A stretch of DNA of 44,624 nucleotides from an uncultured Cryomorphaceae bacterium (GTDB lineage Bacteria; Bacteroidota; Bacteroidia; Flavobacteriales_G; Salibacteraceae), in contig CAJXMT010000003.1 of assembly GCA_913056155.1 (NCBI GenBank), positions 1 through 44,624 on the forward strand, written 5' to 3'. The translations under genes were made by a program, and so were the position numbers. The notes under the pieces were generated by a model that was not told the origin of the DNA, did not search any database, and saw only the letters and a list, made by a program, of their open reading frames with translations. Shown one piece after another: positions 1 to 6,424 of this stretch. Position 1 is the first letter of the stretch, and each line of letters opens with the position of its first letter.

Positions 1-362
1 TGTTTGACGAGGCAAAGATTCGGCAACCTCCAAATACAACCCGTATGTTATGCGGTTACTTGCGGTTTTATGCGTTTATAAACGGGTAAGTTGTTGTTAT
101 TCTAACTTTTATCAGAACCGACATTCAGCGCGCCAAATTGGAGGTCGTATTGTTGAACGTTTTGAGATTGACGCTCATTCTCCTCAAAAGGAAATAATTC
201 CTTTTGTGGTCATGTTACCCTTGTTTCTGACTCTTCCGCTGATGGTTTCCCTTTTATGTATTCATCAAACCGTTACATATTCGAACTTCCGCTTGCTTCG
301 GGTGGGGTTCTGACCAAGAAATAAATAGTTATATGGGTAACTGATGAGACGAAGTGAGCTTT
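1..362. other. Gene-poor left edge
   Basis: No convincing gene is visible. An open frame at 50-313 (+) has no recognisable domain, no promoter and an odd composition, so I do not call it. A perfect inverted repeat lies at 185-206: 9-base arms CAAAAGGAA and TTCCTTTTG around a 4-base spacer. The dispersed 12-mer occurs at 306-317. Confidence 0.6.
306..317 (-). repeat. Dispersed 12-mer, copy 1
   Basis: GGTTCTGACCAA on the + strand (TTGGTCAGAACC on the minus strand). It is intergenic, 45 bases past the stop of the barrel gene that ends at 363. Confidence 0.9.
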
Positions 363-1853
363 TTAAAATATATAATCAGCGCCCACGAAGAACTGACTGC
401 TTTCACGGCTTCGGGCGTAGTCAACCCTGAGAATGGTTGATTGATTCCAACTGAAACGGCCGCCGATACCCGGTGCTCCGCGCCATTTTTTGAAATTTAC
501 GGCCGAGGGGGAGTCCCAAACGCCGCCCACATCATAGAATGGTGATAATCCCACTCCAATATTTTGATTAAGCACATTAAAATCAAATAAATGCGACCTG
601 AGTTCCAAATTAAAAAACAAGAGTGTCGGGGCGGTAAATCGTGACTCCCGATACCCCCGCATGGAGTAGCCGCCGCCCAGTGCTTTTAAAATATCGTTTC
701 GTTTGGTTTGCCGGGCTATATCAAAAAGTTCAATAAAGTTTATTTCGCTGCCCGATACATAACTGCCCGAAAAATTGGCAGCAAAAACCAATCGCTGATA
801 AGTATTTTCTTTATTCCAAAGGGTTTGGTACCAGTGGGTGTGCACTGATGATTTATTAAATTGAAAGTCAGAACCCAAAATTGAGGGAGAAAACTCATTG
901 GAGATTTCCAGGAGTACTCCTTTTCCGGGATCGGCCTCAAAGTCTCGCGTGTCCCAAACGATAGCTGCTGCGAAGATTCCGGAGAAATTAAACGATTCAT
1001 CAAACCCGGTGAGGTTTTGATTTTCCCAATATGAGCCGTTTTGATCTTTGTTAATGAGCGTTTGTCGCTGAATGGCATTTACGGTACTGCCGTCTTCTAA
1101 ATAGGCCGAAACTTCTTTTCCGGTATAATCTCGAAAAGCGGTAAATAAAGCCTCGTAACCTCCAATAAGTCTGAGTCGGCCTTCATAATAAGTCCGTTCC
1201 AGCAAAAAATCAAAGAATATTTCGGTATGCTCAAAGCTGTTGTAAAAAGCATCTGTTACAAAAGTATTGCGATCACTGTCCCAAACTGCTTTTTTCAAGT
1301 TGTCTTGGTAATCATCGAGCTTTTCAAAAGTGCGCGTGTTGCCGTAGTTTCCGGCGGATTTATCGGCAAATTGGAGTTTTTCAACGGTTTGCCTACCGGT
1401 TCCAAAATACTTTTCGTCGGGGTTATTCCTGAAAAAGGCATTAACTCTCAGCCTCCATTTAGTATCGAGAATGTAAGGAGCGTCAAAATTCATGTAAAAG
1501 CCTGATCTTGTGTTTTGAAAAACATAGCCGCCCACCGCTAAAAAGTAACGGTATGCCGTGTAATTAAAAAAGGGATCTTCACGGTCTTTATTTTGAATGA
1601 AATTAAGTCTCCCGCCCGCGCTGATTCCCCGAATGGGATCGTACTCAAAACGCGGGTAGCCCGTCATGAAAAAACCTTCTTTTTTTTCTTGAATACTTCG
1701 GTCAGACAGGCGTTTGGAGGAATGAACGGCAAAGGGCAAAGCGGGTTCAACTATGGAGTTGCTGTCGTTATCGGGTGTGTTTTGAGCATTTACATTCAGC
1801 GAAAAACAGAAACTCAACAGAAAAAAAAGTAAATTGCGCAACGAATGATCCAT
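363..1853 (-). CDS. BamA/Omp85-like outer-membrane barrel protein
   Basis: Predicted 496-residue outer-membrane beta-barrel related to the bacterial surface antigen (D15/Omp85 C-terminal) family. The chosen start gives MDHSLRNLLFFLLSFCFSLNVNAQ, a clean signal peptide cleaved near the Gln. A longer frame opens at 1901 but runs into the promoter box at 1899-1906, so 1853 is preferred. The mature part is rich in alternating aromatic and polar segments, has internal motifs such as GGGYSMRGY and IGVGLSPFYDVGGVWD typical of the last Omp85 strands, and ends in Phe (VGADYIF), the usual barrel terminus. No N-terminal POTRA domains are evident. It probably sits in the outer membrane; the substrate is unknown. 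It is transcribed alone. Confidence 0.8.
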   Translation of the reverse strand: MDHSLRNLLFFLLSFCFSLNVNAQNTPDNDSNSIVEPALPFAVHSSKRLSDRSIQEKKEGFFMTGYPRFEYDPIRGISAGGRLNFIQNKDREDPFFNYTAYRYFLAVGGYVFQNTRSGFYMNFDAPYILDTKWRLRVNAFFRNNPDEKYFGTGRQTVEKLQFADKSAGNYGNTRTFEKLDDYQDNLKKAVWDSDRNTFVTDAFYNSFEHTEIFFDFLLERTYYEGRLRLIGGYEALFTAFRDYTGKEVSAYLEDGSTVNAIQRQTLINKDQNGSYWENQNLTGFDESFNFSGIFAAAIVWDTRDFEADPGKGVLLEISNEFSPSILGSDFQFNKSSVHTHWYQTLWNKENTYQRLVFAANFSGSYVSGSEINFIELFDIARQTKRNDILKALGGGYSMRGYRESRFTAPTLLFFNLELRSHLFDFNVLNQNIGVGLSPFYDVGGVWDSPSAVNFKKWRGAPGIGGRFSWNQSTILRVDYARSRESSQFFVGADYIF

Positions 1854-1898
1854 ACCGTAGATTAGGGGCTTATTAAAATGCCGTTTGAAATAACGCGG

Positions 1899-1906
1899 CA
1901 AAAGTA
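1899..1906 (-). promoter_or_regulatory. Putative -7 box for the barrel gene
   Basis: CAAAAGTA on the + strand reads TACTTTTG on the minus strand, matching the Bacteroidetes -7 consensus TAnnTTTG. A clear -33 TTTG is not seen. Its position supports translation from 1853. Confidence 0.55.
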
Positions 1907-2239
1907 ACTTTATTAATCGTGATTTTTACATGAAAAGGAATCGTTTAGTAAGTTGCAATTTTTGTTTGGCTCTATTCATTTGATTCGTTTTCAAGGAGTA
2001 TATTCACGGGCGTGCCCTCTTGTTAAAAACAAGTACCGCGGGAAAAAATAGTTTACAACAATTAACCGTTTGGGGCGTTATTTTGGCGTTGCGGGTTTGT
2101 GCGGTATTAAATATCGACTTACCTTAGCGGCAATAATTCAAATTGTCGGAAAATCCGGCAGCCCGTTTCACAATTAGCCGTAAGTTGATCGGTGAAAGGT
2201 TGCGGGAAATGTTCAACTAAACCGAAAGGAGGATGTTCC
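1907..2239. other. Gap without gene
   Basis: No gene is seen. It holds a small hairpin at 2019-2033 (CTTGTT, 3-base loop, AACAAG). The rest is a G/C-patchy stretch with no recognisable feature. Confidence 0.5.
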
Positions 2240-2311
2240 ATGAATTCAGTCAAGAAATCAAAACAATCGAGAAGTATGAATATGTTAAACCCTAAATTGA
2301 TAGGGATTTAG
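2240..2311 (+). CDS. Possible 23-residue leader peptide
   Basis: A short frame encoding MNSVKKSKQSRSMNMLNPKL plus IGI. It is preceded by AAAGGAGG at 2226-2233, about 7 bases before the ATG. This is an unusually strong Shine-Dalgarno for this genome, where most genes have none. The stop codon abuts a 10-bp perfect hairpin (2313-2336), followed by a terminator-like hairpin with a T run (2372-2409). The arrangement resembles a leader peptide with an attenuator, or a small transcript. No downstream gene is left on this strand, so it may be a relic. I recognise no family. Confidence 0.35.
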   Translation: MNSVKKSKQSRSMNMLNPKLIGI

Positions 2312-2312
2312 C

Positions 2313-2336
2313 ACGTACAAATCCTTATTTGTACGT
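2313..2336 (+). repeat. Perfect hairpin with alternative partner
   Basis: Arms ACGTACAAAT and ATTTGTACGT around CCTT. A second copy of the right-hand sequence, GTACGAAATATAAGGATTT at 2350-2368, could pair instead with the left arm plus loop. Two mutually exclusive folds are therefore possible, as in attenuators. Confidence 0.6.
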
Positions 2337-2371
2337 CACATTCTCGATTGTACGAAATATAAGGATTTCGG

Positions 2372-2409
2372 AGCCTCGGCCGGCAGTGAATGCCCGCCGG
2401 GGCTTTTTT
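2372..2409 (+). terminator. Terminator-like hairpin
   Basis: AGCC-T-CGGC near 2372 pairs with GCCG-G-GGCT near 2396-2404 and is followed by TTTTTT. It would end a rightward transcript containing the 2240-2311 frame. Confidence 0.55.
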
Positions 2410-2443
2410 GTTTTTGGGTGATGGGGTTTGTAATTGTAAATCG

Positions 2444-2534
2444 CCAACGCATGTCCCCAACGCCTGCCCCCAACTTGTTGGTGGGACAGTTGGGGGGAGA
2501 TGGGGGCAAGTATTGGTGGAAGTTGGGGGCACGC
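2444..2534. repeat. REP-like repeat, copy 1
   Basis: Starts with CCAACGCATGTCCCCAA and ends with ATTGGTGGAAGTTGGGGGC plus ACGC. Both ends recur at 2792-2834. CCCCAA and TTGGGG segments can form stems. The copy carries an expanded G/C-rich middle, unlike copy 2. Confidence 0.7.
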
Positions 2535-2638
2535 TAAAGTGAAATAACAGCTATGTACTTTTTTATTCAAGGTGTAGTTTGATTTTGAAAACTCAATTTT
2601 GATTGTACTCTGTCAACACATTTGAAACACGCCCTTAA

Positions 2639-2784
2639 ATGCCCGGAGGGCATACATCTGGGTAGATCTGTAAAATCTGTTTAATCTGCGTCATATAATC
2701 AGAGCATTTAGGGCTGAGGAATTACGGCATTTAATGCTGCTTCGCAGCTTGGTTTATGGATCACAGATTTCCGTAAGCGGAAAT
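2639..2784. repeat. Cluster of small palindromes and phased ATCTG words
   Basis: Palindromes: ATGCCC-GGA-GGGCAT at 2639-2653, GCTGC-TTC-GCAGC near 2732-2744, and ATTTCCG-TAAG-CGGAAAT at 2767-2784. ATCTG occurs at 2656, 2666, 2675 and 2684, spaced 10, 9 and 9 bases. No gene is visible here. Confidence 0.6.
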
Positions 2785-2791
2785 ACATCCA

Positions 2792-2834
2792 CCAACGCAT
2801 GTCCCCAATTCATTGGTGGAAGTTGGGGACACGC
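2792..2834. repeat. REP-like repeat, copy 2
   Basis: A compact unit: GCATGTCCCCAA and TTGGGGACACGC form a 12-bp stem with one wobble position around a 14-base loop. Its ends are identical or nearly identical (17/17 and 22/23 bases) to those of 2444-2534. It has the look of a REP or BIME element; no RAYT transposase gene is present in the window. Confidence 0.7.
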
Positions 2835-2990
2835 AGATTGAGCCCTAATTCAACAAGCTGAGAGGGTAAACAGATTTATCTCGATTCGAATGAGGGTGTT
2901 TTGGTTGTGTTTAAGAAATTCATTTATAGAGAAGTAAAGAATTGAATTGAGCATCGAGTTGCTCGGTTTGCTGTCACTACAGTAAAAACG

Positions 2991-3023
2991 AAAAAGCCCG
3001 TGAGATCTTCTCACGGGCTTTTT
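2991..3023. terminator. Strong bidirectional terminator hairpin
   Basis: AAAAAGCCCGTGAGA and TCTCACGGGCTTTTT are perfect 15-base arms around a 3-base loop. It directly follows the stop codon of the leftward gene remnant ending at 3024 and probably terminated that gene. Confidence 0.8.
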
Positions 3024-3051
3024 CTACCTTAAACCTTCTACCCTTATTGGT
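3023..3051 (-). repeat. 29-base repeat, copy A
   Basis: Identical over 29 bases, in opposite orientation, to 15461-15489. At both sites it directly adjoins a terminator hairpin. On the minus strand it reads through RVEGLR and a TAG stop. Confidence 0.9.
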
Positions 3052-3182
3052 AATGCAATATTACGGCAAGCTTGAACAGGAACGGGTGCTGTAGTGCAGG
3101 TAAGACCCTCAATAACTATTTTAAAGGCACAAGGCGTAAAATCAAAGTATAAAGCTTGCTGAAGAATTGCGGTTCTGATCAA
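3024..3182 (-). pseudogene. Decayed 3' end of a gene
   Basis: An open frame of 52 codons with no start codon, ending ACRNIALPIRVEGLR and then TAG, followed at once by the terminator at 2991-3023. The residues look protein-like. Similar endings are coded at 15461-15489 (PIRVEGLR, stop) and, more decayed, at 3231-3273 (YRVKGL). I do not recognise the family. It is best read as the C-terminal remnant of a gene that was once repeated in the genome, kept together with its terminator. Confidence 0.4.
3171..3182 (-). repeat. Dispersed 12-mer, one-mismatch copy
   Basis: GGTTCTGATCAA on the + strand, one base from the consensus, at the upstream end of the gene remnant. Confidence 0.55.
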
Positions 3183-3200
3183 AAAAATAAGGGATATAAA

Positions 3201-3223
3201 AAAGCCCGGTGCTCACACACCGG
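3201..3223 (-). terminator. Hairpin with T run on the minus strand
   Basis: CCGGTG (3206-3211) pairs with CACCGG (3218-3223). On the minus strand it is followed by TTTTTT. It lies downstream of the aldehyde dehydrogenase gene, whose transcript it may end, and belongs to the third, degenerate copy of the repeat-plus-hairpin unit. Confidence 0.55.
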
Positions 3224-3230
3224 ACATTTC

Positions 3231-3273
3231 CATTAAACCTTTTACCCTATAAGATTTAATTTCAATATTACGG
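3231..3273 (-). repeat. Degenerate copy C of the repeat-plus-hairpin unit
   Basis: Shares ATTAAACCTTTTACCCT-like sequence and the block CAATATTACGG with 3023-3066, in the same order relative to a hairpin. Confidence 0.55.
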
Positions 3274-3367
3274 TGCGTAATCGCCGGGTAATTTGACTTT
3301 TCCAATTAGGGTCATAAAATGCATTGAAGCGGTATAAGGCGCAGTTTACTGTTATAACCGACAATTT

Positions 3368-4810
3368 TTAGTACATAATACACACGTTTTTGGGCTCTGT
3401 GAAGAATTTCAAGGCCTCAAAACCGCCTTCCCTACCCACCCCGGAGCTTTTCATACCTCCAAAGGGTGTTCGCAAATCGCGCAATAACCAGCAATTGATC
3501 CAAATAATTCCGCTTTCTAAATCTCTTGCTATTCGGTGGGCTCGCTTTAAGTTTTCTGTCCACACGGTAGCCGCCAAGCCGTAATCGGTGGAGTTGGCCA
3601 TTTTCAGCACTTCCTCCTCACTGTCAAAAGGCGTAAGTGTTACCACCGGGCCAAAAATTTCTTCTTGATTGGTTCGGCAGGCGTAATCTAAACCCTCAAT
3701 AACAGTGGGTCTGATGTAATAGCCGTTTTTATAATCCCCCTCTAAAACAACCTCTTCACCGCCGGTGAGAATGGTGCCGCCCTCTTCACGAGCCAAATCT
3801 ATATAACTCAATATTTTTTCTTTGTGCGGTTTTGAGACCACAGCGCCCAAGTTGGCTTTGGGGTCATCGGGATGACTCACCACCATGTTATTCACCCGAC
3901 TGACAAACTCTGTTTTAAACTTTTCATAGATAGAGCGCTCTACAAAAATGCGCGATCCGCATAAACAAATTTGCCCTTGATTGGCAAAGCTGCTCATCAC
4001 TGAAGTTTTCACGGCCAACTCAAAATCGCAATCGGCAAAAATGATATTGGGATTTTTACCGCCCAGCTCCAACGAGAGCTTTTTGAATTCGGGCGCGGCA
4101 GCGCGGGCAATGGCTTTTCCGGTTTGTGTACCGCCGGTAAAACTAATGGCCTTTACATCGGGGTGATTCACAATGGCCGATCCGGCTGAGCCGCCCAAAC
4201 CGTGCACAATATTTAAAACCCCTTTGGGAAGTCCGGCCTCAATGCAAAGCTCACTTAATAAATAAGCCGTAACCGGTGTTACCTCAGAGGGTTTAGCCAC
4301 CACACAATTCCCGGCGGCCAGTGCCGGTGCAATTTTCCACGTGAACAAATACAGCGGCAAATTCCACGGCGAAATACAGCCCACCGTACCCAGCGGTTTG
4401 CGCAGGGTATAATTGACGGCCGTGTTTTCCATGGCGTGCGACTCAGAAGCAAAATGCATAATGCCGGTGGCAAAAAACCTAAAATTATCACGTGCCCGCG
4501 GAATATCCACTTTTTGCGCCAATTTCAACGGTTTTCCGTTGTCTTGAGATTCTGCTTGAGCCAATTTATCTGCATTTTGTTCTATTAAATCTGCAATTTT
4601 GTTCAGAACCCGGGCTCGTTCATCTTTGGGAGTTATTGACCATGTTTGAAAAGCCACCTCGGCTGCGGCAACAGCCTGTTGAACGTCTTTTTCATCACTG
4701 TTTGGAATTTTTGAAAACACAGCGCCGGTGGCGGGTTGGTAATTGTCGATATACATTTTTGAGGCGGGTTCCACCAATTCGCCGTCGATATAATTTTTGA
4801 GTTTGAGCAT
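3368..4810 (-). CDS. Aldehyde dehydrogenase (ALDH8 / muconic semialdehyde dehydrogenase type)
   Basis: A complete 480-residue NAD(P)-dependent aldehyde dehydrogenase, the usual family length. Visible signatures are the cofactor region SPWNLPLYLFTWK with the catalytic Asn, the KPSEVTP segment, FTGGTQTGKAIA, the general-base Glu in SLELGGKNPN, and the nucleophile Cys in NQGQICLCGSR. The C-terminal stretch NCWLLRDLRTPFGGMKSSGVGREGG is typical of ALDH8 and 2-aminomuconate or 2-hydroxymuconate semialdehyde dehydrogenases of tryptophan (kynurenine) and aromatic breakdown. No other pathway genes are adjacent, so the substrate is inferred from family resemblance only. Cytoplasmic. A -7 box lies 29 bases upstream of the ATG. 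Confidence 0.9.
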   Translation of the reverse strand: MLKLKNYIDGELVEPASKMYIDNYQPATGAVFSKIPNSDEKDVQQAVAAAEVAFQTWSITPKDERARVLNKIADLIEQNADKLAQAESQDNGKPLKLAQKVDIPRARDNFRFFATGIMHFASESHAMENTAVNYTLRKPLGTVGCISPWNLPLYLFTWKIAPALAAGNCVVAKPSEVTPVTAYLLSELCIEAGLPKGVLNIVHGLGGSAGSAIVNHPDVKAISFTGGTQTGKAIARAAAPEFKKLSLELGGKNPNIIFADCDFELAVKTSVMSSFANQGQICLCGSRIFVERSIYEKFKTEFVSRVNNMVVSHPDDPKANLGAVVSKPHKEKILSYIDLAREEGGTILTGGEEVVLEGDYKNGYYIRPTVIEGLDYACRTNQEEIFGPVVTLTPFDSEEEVLKMANSTDYGLAATVWTENLKRAHRIARDLESGIIWINCWLLRDLRTPFGGMKSSGVGREGGFEALKFFTEPKNVCIMY

Positions 4811-4838
4811 GCTTTTAAAATTATCACAGTTCGCGATA

Positions 4839-4846
4839 CGAAAGTA
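4839..4846 (-). promoter_or_regulatory. Putative -7 box of the aldehyde dehydrogenase gene
   Basis: CGAAAGTA on the + strand, TACTTTCG on the minus strand, one base from TAnnTTTG. Confidence 0.5.
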
Positions 4847-4868
4847 CGGTTTTGGGCAATACCGGCCC

Positions 4869-4880
4869 GGTTCTGACCAA
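4869..4880 (-). repeat. Dispersed 12-mer, copy 2
   Basis: GGTTCTGACCAA on the + strand, in the divergent gap between the dehydrogenase promoter and tRNA-Arg. Confidence 0.9.
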
Positions 4881-4938
4881 AATTAACCGGGATACTGTCA
4901 AAATGAAGAAGTTCATGCTGCAAATAAAACGGTTGTTA

Positions 4939-4946
4939 TACTTTTG
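4939..4946 (+). promoter_or_regulatory. Putative -7 box of tRNA-Arg
   Basis: TACTTTTG matches TAnnTTTG and lies 8 bases before the tRNA 5' end, the right distance for a start at or just before the mature end. Confidence 0.6.
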
Positions 4947-4954
4947 CCGCACAT

Positions 4955-5026
4955 GCCCCCGTAGTTCAAGGGATAGAATAGGAGTTTCCTAAACTCTAGA
5001 TCCAGGTTCGAGTCCTGGCGGGGGTA
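4955..5026 (+). tRNA. tRNA-Arg (anticodon CCT)
   Basis: Cloverleaf: acceptor GCCCCCG with CGGGGGT (first pair G-U), D arm GTTC/GAAT, anticodon stem GGAGT/ACTCT with loop TTCCTAA (anticodon CCT, reading AGG), and T arm CCAGG-TTCGAGT-CCTGG. The discriminator base is A and CCA is not encoded. The accessory region begins right behind it; I found no copy of the tRNA 3' end further right that would mark an attachment site. Confidence 0.95.
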
Positions 5027-5029
5027 CTA

Positions 5030-5065
5030 GGGCAGGGCGAGGGTGAAGTGTGAGGGTGAGGGTGG
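5030..5065 (+). repeat. G-rich tract with quadruplex potential
   Basis: Five GGG runs at 5030, 5035, 5041, 5054 and 5060, partly as GGGTGA hexamer repeats, directly after the tRNA. Confidence 0.6.
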
Positions 5066-5288
5066 AAACAACAAGATAAGTTTTAATTTGCAATGACTAA
5101 CCATAAAACCATATTGTAAAATACTCCCTATTGGTTGAAAATCAACACACCAAACGTCAAAAAAAACTTATTGTGTGTGTTTTATCGTGCGAAAAACTTA
5201 CCCCCGTTTAAATAACTACTCTGATTTATTTTCAATCCGCCGTTGGGTTTATTCGTTTGTCCTTTAGATAAAACCATTTTTAAAAATC

Positions 5289-5320
5289 TTTGTTATTTAC
5301 AACAACAATGTGTATATTCG
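5289..5320 (+). promoter_or_regulatory. Putative Bacteroidetes promoter
   Basis: TTTG at 5289-5292, a 20-base spacer, then TATATTCG at 5313-5320, close to the TTTG / TAnnTTTG consensus. It would drive the gene at 5387. The 5066-5286 stretch before it shows nothing else. Confidence 0.55.
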
Positions 5321-5386
5321 CACATAATTAAATTGGAATCAATTTAAAAACCACCCAAGGTTTTGTACTCTTTTAATCAAATTACG

Positions 5387-5848
5387 ATGGAAAAAATTAC
5401 AAAAACAAAACTATACAACACAAAAAAGAGTTCGAGGCGGAAAAAAACACACAATTACCGGTCTAAGGGTGTTTTTAAAGTTCAAAAGTATTTTTTTGCA
5501 CTTGTTTTTTTATTTATTTATAATACTTTTCAAGCTCAGGTAAAGCCCGGTCTAACTAGTCGCGAAAAACAAATCATCTCGAATGCATGTTTAAATATGG
5601 ATGCTTACGTTAAGAATAAGAATACTGCTACAGGGTTGACTATTGGCGGTTTTGTTTTAACAGGTGGCGGTATTTTATTAATAAATACAGATGCAGCGGC
5701 ATCTTATGGGCTTTTGGGAATTGGAGGCAGCCTTTTTCTTATAAGTTATATTGTTGATCGGTCTGCGTCAAAACATATCGGTAAAGCCTCTAATAACCTA
5801 AGAAGGTTAACAGACTTTGAAGATTTGGAATTGCCCGAAATACAGTAA
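5387..5848 (+). CDS. Small secreted or membrane protein, unknown
   Basis: Unrecognised protein of 153 residues from ATG 5387. An in-frame ATG lies at 5363, but 5387 begins the basic stretch more economically. A long Lys/Arg-rich N-region leads into the hydrophobic segment KYFFALVFLFIYNTFQA followed by Q, which looks like a signal peptide with an unusually long positive N-region. The mature part has two further hydrophobic, glycine-rich segments, TGLTIGGFVLTGGGILLI and YGLLGIGGSLFLISYIV, so a small inner-membrane hairpin is likely, with a charged tail. It stands alone after tRNA-Arg with a good promoter. Function unknown. Confidence 0.65.
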   Translation: MEKITKTKLYNTKKSSRRKKTHNYRSKGVFKVQKYFFALVFLFIYNTFQAQVKPGLTSREKQIISNACLNMDAYVKNKNTATGLTIGGFVLTGGGILLINTDAAASYGLLGIGGSLFLISYIVDRSASKHIGKASNNLRRLTDFEDLELPEIQ

Positions 5849-6136
5849 GTCCAACAAAGGTTCTAACGAGAAATAAAGTTTCAATGTGATTTGCTGCTTC
5901 ATCAACAAGTCGTTGGATTCTCTTCCACCAAACAACCCGAGAATAGACTTGGAACTATGTTGATGAGATCAATCCGCTCCTGAGGCTATCGTTTAAAGAC
6001 ATCATAAAAGGTCTTTGGACATTGGGTAAACATTATTGCAATGAAACAAACTCCGCTCATCAATTCACCTCGATTTACGAGCAAAGCAAAGCATTTTTTA
6101 CCTGTATTTGAAAACCCTTCAGCTTCATTTTTCTTC
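5849..6136. other. Gap without gene
   Basis: No supported gene. Short open stretches exist on both strands without start signals or recognisable residues. Confidence 0.5.
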
Positions 6137-6173
6137 AAAAACTAAACTAAGCAACCTTCTTAGTTTAGTTTTT
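6137..6173. promoter_or_regulatory. 15-bp perfect inverted repeat, operator-like
   Basis: AAAAACTAAACTAAG (6137-6151), a 7-base spacer, CTTAGTTTAGTTTTT (6159-6173). It contains two inverted copies of CTAAACTAAG, the word repeated up to the fic start. As RNA it could also act as a terminator. Confidence 0.7.
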
Positions 6174-6182
6174 GACTGTTTT

Positions 6183-6420
6183 CTAGACTAAGGGTGTTTT
6201 TATTCTTGAATATGAAAGTAATTTAAACTACGTATTCCACGAATAGTCAAGTTTTTATCCTTTGTCCAAAGGAAGTAACCAACGAAAGACTTCTCCGTGT
6301 AGAATAAAAATACAGAAAATCACACTTTTCTATACTAAGTTTTCGTCTAAGTATAGTTTTTGCCCGGTTTCTAAACTAACAAATCTTTTATTCTTATTTT
6401 TGGCAAAAATCTAAACTAAG
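6183..6420 (+). promoter_or_regulatory. Cluster of CTAAACTAAG-like repeats before fic
   Basis: Copies at 6183-6192 (CTAGACTAAG), 6330-6339 (CTATACTAAG), 6347-6356 (inverted, CTAAGTATAG), 6371-6380 (CTAAACTAAC) and 6411-6420 (exact), in addition to the pair at 6142-6168. The last copy ends 4 bases before the fic ATG. A -7-like TATTTTTG lies at 6395-6402 between the last two copies. A protein bound there would block both transcription start and translation start. The Fic protein has its own C-terminal winged helix, so autoregulation is likely (inference). Confidence 0.65.
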
Positions 6421-6424
6421 GAAA

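Noticed and set aside
50-313. Open frame of 87 codons at the left edge
   Set aside because: No recognisable residues, no promoter or start signal, and skewed composition; it overlaps an inverted repeat.
2305-2570. Minus-strand frames over the REP-like repeat
   Set aside because: They are translations of repeat and hairpin DNA rich in Pro codons; not genes.
4336-4351. CACGTG with flanks in the aldehyde dehydrogenase gene as a third parS
   Set aside because: Only about 12 of 16 bases match the consensus; too weak.
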